Assembly (NCBI GenBank): GCA_045546175.1
Contig: JAZQCI010000111.1
Span: 1-64,000 of the forward strand
From: CAG-791 sp045546175
GTDB taxonomy: Bacteria > Bacillota > Clostridia > Lachnospirales > Lachnospiraceae
Length of the DNA: 64,000 bases
Direction of reading: 5' to 3'
The notes beneath the pieces are model-generated. The model saw nothing but the letters and a program-made list of their open reading frames with translations, had not been told where the DNA came from and did not search any database. Of the stretch, positions 61,356 through 64,000 are shown in pieces; position 1 is the stretch's first letter, and each line of letters starts with the position of its first letter. A program made the translations under genes and the position numbers.

Positions 61356-61394
61356 AAAAGCAGGGGTGTTGCATTGCAACATCCCTGTTTTTTT
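61354..61394 (+). terminator. bidirectional terminator between the ABC operon and the phosphoesterase
   Basis: CAGGGGTGTTGC pairs with GCAACATCCCTG (one mismatch-type G-T) around ATT, flanked by six A's and seven T's. It can end both the plus-strand ABC operon and the minus-strand gene. Confidence 0.9.
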
Positions 61395-61421
61395 GGCGAC
61401 CTGGCGGGGGAAAAGCTTTCC

Positions 61422-61970
61422 TCAATAGCCTTCCTCTCTTTTCTCCGCCTCACGGATTTGCTCTCTAAGTGTTTCCAGCAGAATCGGAGTATAGTCGATG
61501 CGCTCCACGCTGACGCAGGCACTGCGGCTGCTGACGGACCGGTAAGACGGGTGATTGTGGACGTGTCCGTACAGGTTGGCGTAGGGCATGCTCCTGCAGA
61601 CATAAAGAGGAGCATGTGACAAAATAAAGAACTCCTTCAGGATGACCGGCAGATCATAGCACTCCTCGAAGCCAAGGTCCCTCCATTCCTGCGGGGACAG
61701 GTAGGTGTCATGATTGCCTATGACAAGGAATTTGCGTCCCTTGAGCTGAGAGAGCAGTTCGCGGCAGCGGGCCTGCCCGCCGGAGCAGAAGTCGCCCAGA
61801 TGATAGACCAGGTCATTGTCGCTGACGACTGCGTTCCAGCGCCGGATCATCTCCCTGTCCATTGTGTCGGTGTCAAGAAAGGGGCGCTCCTCATACAATC
61901 TTATATTCTCATCTCCGAAATGGGTATCCGCGATCAGGAAGATTCGGCTTTCCTGTTTAGTGGTGTTCAT
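61422..61970 (-). CDS. metallophosphoesterase family protein
   Basis: The 182-residue calcineurin-type phosphoesterase carries the full metal motif set: IADTHFGDENI (D-x-H, near 13), LVYHLGDFCSGG (GD), VIGNHDTY (GNHD, near 82), LSHAPLY (H) and LYGHVHNHPSY (GHxH, near 133). Small members act on varied phosphodiesters or phosphomonoesters; the substrate is unknown. GGAG lies six bases before the ATG. It is a lone gene, convergent with the ABC operon and divergent from the XRE regulator. Confidence 0.9.
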   Translation of the reverse strand: MNTTKQESRIFLIADTHFGDENIRLYEERPFLDTDTMDREMIRRWNAVVSDNDLVYHLGDFCSGGQARCRELLSQLKGRKFLVIGNHDTYLSPQEWRDLGFEECYDLPVILKEFFILSHAPLYVCRSMPYANLYGHVHNHPSYRSVSSRSACVSVERIDYTPILLETLREQIREAEKREEGY

Positions 61971-62119
61971 CCTTTTCTCCTTGTTCTCCCGCGCCTGCCG
62001 GGCGTTTGTACTTAATACATATCTGCTATAACTTTGACATCCTCCCGAATATATGTCAAATTGTATATTTTTTGAAGGAAAATGAATTAATAATTTGTTT
62101 AGAAAAATCCAACTAATAA
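61971..62119. other. AT-rich divergent intergenic region
   Basis: Very AT-rich, with no gene. It lies between the phosphoesterase (minus) and the regulator (plus) promoters. The promoter and repeats of the regulator follow at 62120. Confidence 0.5.
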
Positions 62120-62147
62120 TTGACTTAAAGTTTAGTAATAGTATAAT
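62120..62147 (+). promoter_or_regulatory. promoter of the XRE-cupin/potA unit
   Basis: TTGACT (62120-62125) and TATAAT (62142-62147) are 16 bases apart, a near-consensus promoter 138 bases before the regulator start. Confidence 0.75.
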
Positions 62148-62164
62148 TGTGAATCGTACGAAAA

Positions 62165-62202
62165 AGTTTAGTATCAGAATATTTTCAGTTTATTATCAGA
62201 AT
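62165..62202 (+). promoter_or_regulatory. direct-repeat operator candidate
   Basis: AGTTTAGTATCAGAAT (62165-62180) and AGTTTATTATCAGAAT (62187-62202) differ at one position and are 22 bases apart (two helical turns). A partial third copy, AAGTTTAGTAAT, overlaps the promoter spacer at 62128. They are likely autoregulatory sites of the XRE-cupin protein. Confidence 0.5.
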
Positions 62203-62284
62203 TGATAGACGGCGGACCAAAGAAATGGTTTAAAAGACTTCAAGAGTACGGGCAACAGGAAAAACCAGGGAGGAAGGCAGAAAA

Positions 62285-62839
62285 ATGGATACTGACAGTA
62301 TCAACAAAGACATAGGCAGGAGGATCAGGAATCACCGGAACAGAAACGGGCTGACACAGCAGGAGCTCGCCGACCGCACGGAACTGACCAAAGGGTTCAT
62401 TTCTCAGCTGGAGAGAGGGCAGGTTTCGGCTTCGGTGGTGACACTTATGGACCTCATCGAGTGTCTGGGCACGACGCCGGCGGAATTCTTCAAGGATGAA
62501 GAGGAGCAGGTAGTCTTTACGGAAAAGGAATATTTTGAAAAGTTGGATGAACAGGGCAACAGCAGGCAGTGGATCGTGCCGACGGCGCAGAGACTGCAGA
62601 TGGAGCCGTTGCTGGTGGTGATCCAACCGCATTCATCACTGGAGGAAGACAAGCCGCACAGCGGCGAGGAATTCGGATACCTGATGAGCGGAAGGCTGAA
62701 CCTGTGGCTCGGGGACAAGGTGTATCACATCAAGTCCGGCGAGAGTTTCTATTATCAGGCGGCGCAGAAGCATCGGATCGAAAATCCGGGCGGAAGGCCC
62801 GCAAAGTTTTTGTGGATCAGTTCACCTCCAGAGTTTTGA
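62285..62839 (+). CDS. XRE family regulator with cupin sensor domain
   Basis: In the 184-residue regulator the helix-turn-helix at about 8-65 (GRRIRNHRNRNGLTQQELADR, then KGFISQLERGQVSASVVTL) is followed by a cupin domain at about 105-180 with HSGEEFGYLMSGRL and QKHRIENPG. This is the PuuR-like architecture that controls polyamine uptake or breakdown. The gene directly precedes a potA-type ATPase, supporting polyamine control. GGAGG precedes the start. Confidence 0.9.
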   Translation: MDTDSINKDIGRRIRNHRNRNGLTQQELADRTELTKGFISQLERGQVSASVVTLMDLIECLGTTPAEFFKDEEEQVVFTEKEYFEKLDEQGNSRQWIVPTAQRLQMEPLLVVIQPHSSLEEDKPHSGEEFGYLMSGRLNLWLGDKVYHIKSGESFYYQAAQKHRIENPGGRPAKFLWISSPPEF

Positions 62840-62898
62840 CCTGGGTGCTGCTAAACTGACATAGTGCTGCAAACAATTTTTTTATGGAGAACAAGGAA

Positions 62899-64000
62899 AT
62901 GGAGAACAACACAAACATTATAGAACTGCGCGGTATCTGCAAAGTCTATGAAGACGGCTATAAGGCCGTCGACGACTTCAATCTGGAAGTCAAGAGAGGG
63001 GAATTTGTAACGCTTCTGGGCCCGTCGGGCTGCGGCAAGACCACGACTCTGCGCATGATCGCCGGGTTCCTTATGCCGTCATCGGGGGAGATTCTGTTAA
63101 ACGGAAAGTCCATCCAGGATCTGCCGCCCTATAAGAGACCGGTCAACACGGTCTTCCAGAGGTATGCTCTGTTTCCTCATATGAATATCTACAATAATAT
63201 CGCATTCGGGCTCAAGCAGAAGAAGATGCCCAAGGATGTCATCGAGCGCAAGGTGCGCCGGGTCCTGGACCTGGTGGATCTGGAGGGCTTTGAGCAGAGA
63301 AGCGTCAGCACGCTTTCCGGCGGTCAGCAGCAGCGTATCGCGATCGCGAGGGCGCTGGTCAATGAGCCAGAGATCCTGCTTCTGGATGAGCCTCTGGGCG
63401 CACTGGACCTCAAGATGCGCAAGGAGATGCAGATCGAGCTCAAGGATATGCACGACAAGCTGGGCATCACCTTCATCTATGTCACGCATGACCAGGAAGA
63501 GGCACTCACGATGTCCGACAAGATCGTCGTCATGAACGAGGGCAAGATCCAGCAGGTGGGCACACCCGAGGATATCTACAATGAGCCGAAGAATGCCTTT
63601 GTCGCCGACTTTATCGGGGAGAGCAATATTTTCAACGGAATGATGACGGGCAAGCTCCGCGCGAGATTCTGCGGCGGCGAGTTCGAGTGCGTGGACGACT
63701 ACGAGGAAGGCACGCACATCACAGCGGTCGTAAGGCCGGAGGATGTGGAGCTGACAAAGCCCGAGCTGGGAATCATCCAGGGCGTCGTGGACTCCGTGAT
63801 CTTCAAGGGAATGCACTATGAGATCGTCGTGTTGTCCGGAAAAAACGAGATCGTGAGCCAGACTGTGCACTCCGCTAAGGTCGGAGACCGGGTCGGCATC
63901 CGCGTGGAACCCGACAACATCCACATCATGCTGGCGGAGGACCATACCAACCTGTTCTTTGCCGATATCAACAAGGACTACAGGCTGGAGTACAACGGCC
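62899..64000 (+). CDS. potA: spermidine/putrescine-type ABC ATPase PotA (runs off the window)
   Basis: The coding region continues past the window end. About 367 residues are seen. Walker A is LLGPSGCGKTTTLRMIAG near 35, Q-loop is TVFQRYALFPHMN, signature LSGGQQQRIAIARAL near 132, and Walker B ILLLDEPLGALDLK. A TOBE domain with VRPEDVEL begins near 270. It resembles PotA more than sugar ATPases because of the preceding XRE-cupin regulator. The start at 62899 has GGAG eight bases upstream; ATG at 62884 would add five residues but has no site. It is not the missing ATPase of the 15.8-23.7 kb operon by context. Confidence 0.9.
   Translation, partial: MENNTNIIELRGICKVYEDGYKAVDDFNLEVKRGEFVTLLGPSGCGKTTTLRMIAGFLMPSSGEILLNGKSIQDLPPYKRPVNTVFQRYALFPHMNIYNNIAFGLKQKKMPKDVIERKVRRVLDLVDLEGFEQRSVSTLSGGQQQRIAIARALVNEPEILLLDEPLGALDLKMRKEMQIELKDMHDKLGITFIYVTHDQEEALTMSDKIVVMNEGKIQQVGTPEDIYNEPKNAFVADFIGESNIFNGMMTGKLRARFCGGEFECVDDYEEGTHITAVVRPEDVELTKPELGIIQGVVDSVIFKGMHYEIVVLSGKNEIVSQTVHSAKVGDRVGIRVEPDNIHIMLAEDHTNLFFADINKDYRLEYNG

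Noticed and set aside
62884..64000. PotA as the missing ATPase of the 15.8-23.7 kb operon
   Set aside because: It is 39 kb away and directly follows an XRE-cupin regulator typical of polyamine operons. A shared MsmX-like ATPase elsewhere is more likely.

Overview
The window reads as a chromosomal segment of a Gram-positive, meso-diaminopimelate-type Clostridia, most likely a Lachnospiraceae-like gut anaerobe. This is inferred from the yicC-remA-gmk-rpoZ, prpC-prkC-rsgA and def-fmt-rsmB-rlmN orders, type III glutamine synthetase, an XRE-cupin regulator next to potA, frequent TTG starts and overlapping genes. No species can be named from the sequence alone. I found no rRNA, tRNA, prophage, intact transposase or CRISPR array.

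Layout. 1-7.1 kb: rqcH (minus), then yicC-remA-gmk-rpoZ-rimO-pgsA and thiN. 7.1-10.9 kb: a cation diffusion facilitator and glutamine synthetase III (minus) with a folded leader, divergent from a 78-residue stand-alone ANTAR protein. 11-15.7 kb: an L,D-transpeptidase, proB, an Lrp regulator and gpmI. 15.8-23.7 kb: an unusual five-gene operon: two sugar-ABC permeases, an HlyD-like adaptor, a MacB-like ectodomain protein and a 909-residue propeller/solute-binding lipoprotein, with no ATPase. 23.7-33.5 kb: lepA, hemW, comM, dprA, hisS, aspS. 33.7-43.4 kb: an Sfp-type transferase (minus), secDF, recJ, murE, priA, def. 43.4-52.2 kb: fmt, a 71-bp tandem-repeat array, rsmB, rlmN, prpC, prkC, rsgA. 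52.3-57.7 kb: an AbiE antitoxin with only a remnant of its toxin, ychF, a repeat-rich gap, lgt, mraZ, rsmH. 57.7-64 kb: a second copy of a structured repeat element, a four-gene peptide/nickel-type ABC operon, a metallophosphoesterase (minus), an XRE-cupin regulator and the start of potA.

Most genes are housekeeping: translation quality control and rRNA modification (rqcH, rimO, lepA, def, fmt, rsmB, rlmN, rsgA, ychF, rsmH), envelope (pgsA, murE, ldt, lgt, secDF, prkC/prpC), and DNA metabolism (recJ, priA, dprA, comM). The parts least explained by known families are the ATPase-less hybrid transporter operon, the folded glnN leader with its ANTAR neighbour, and several intergenic repeat families: a 170-bp four-hairpin element with compensatory changes, its dispersed terminal hairpin, a 71-bp array, CCTACGAA hairpins, a 20-bp array and twin 15-bp-stem palindromes. 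They sit at gene junctions, often where a conserved gene order is interrupted.
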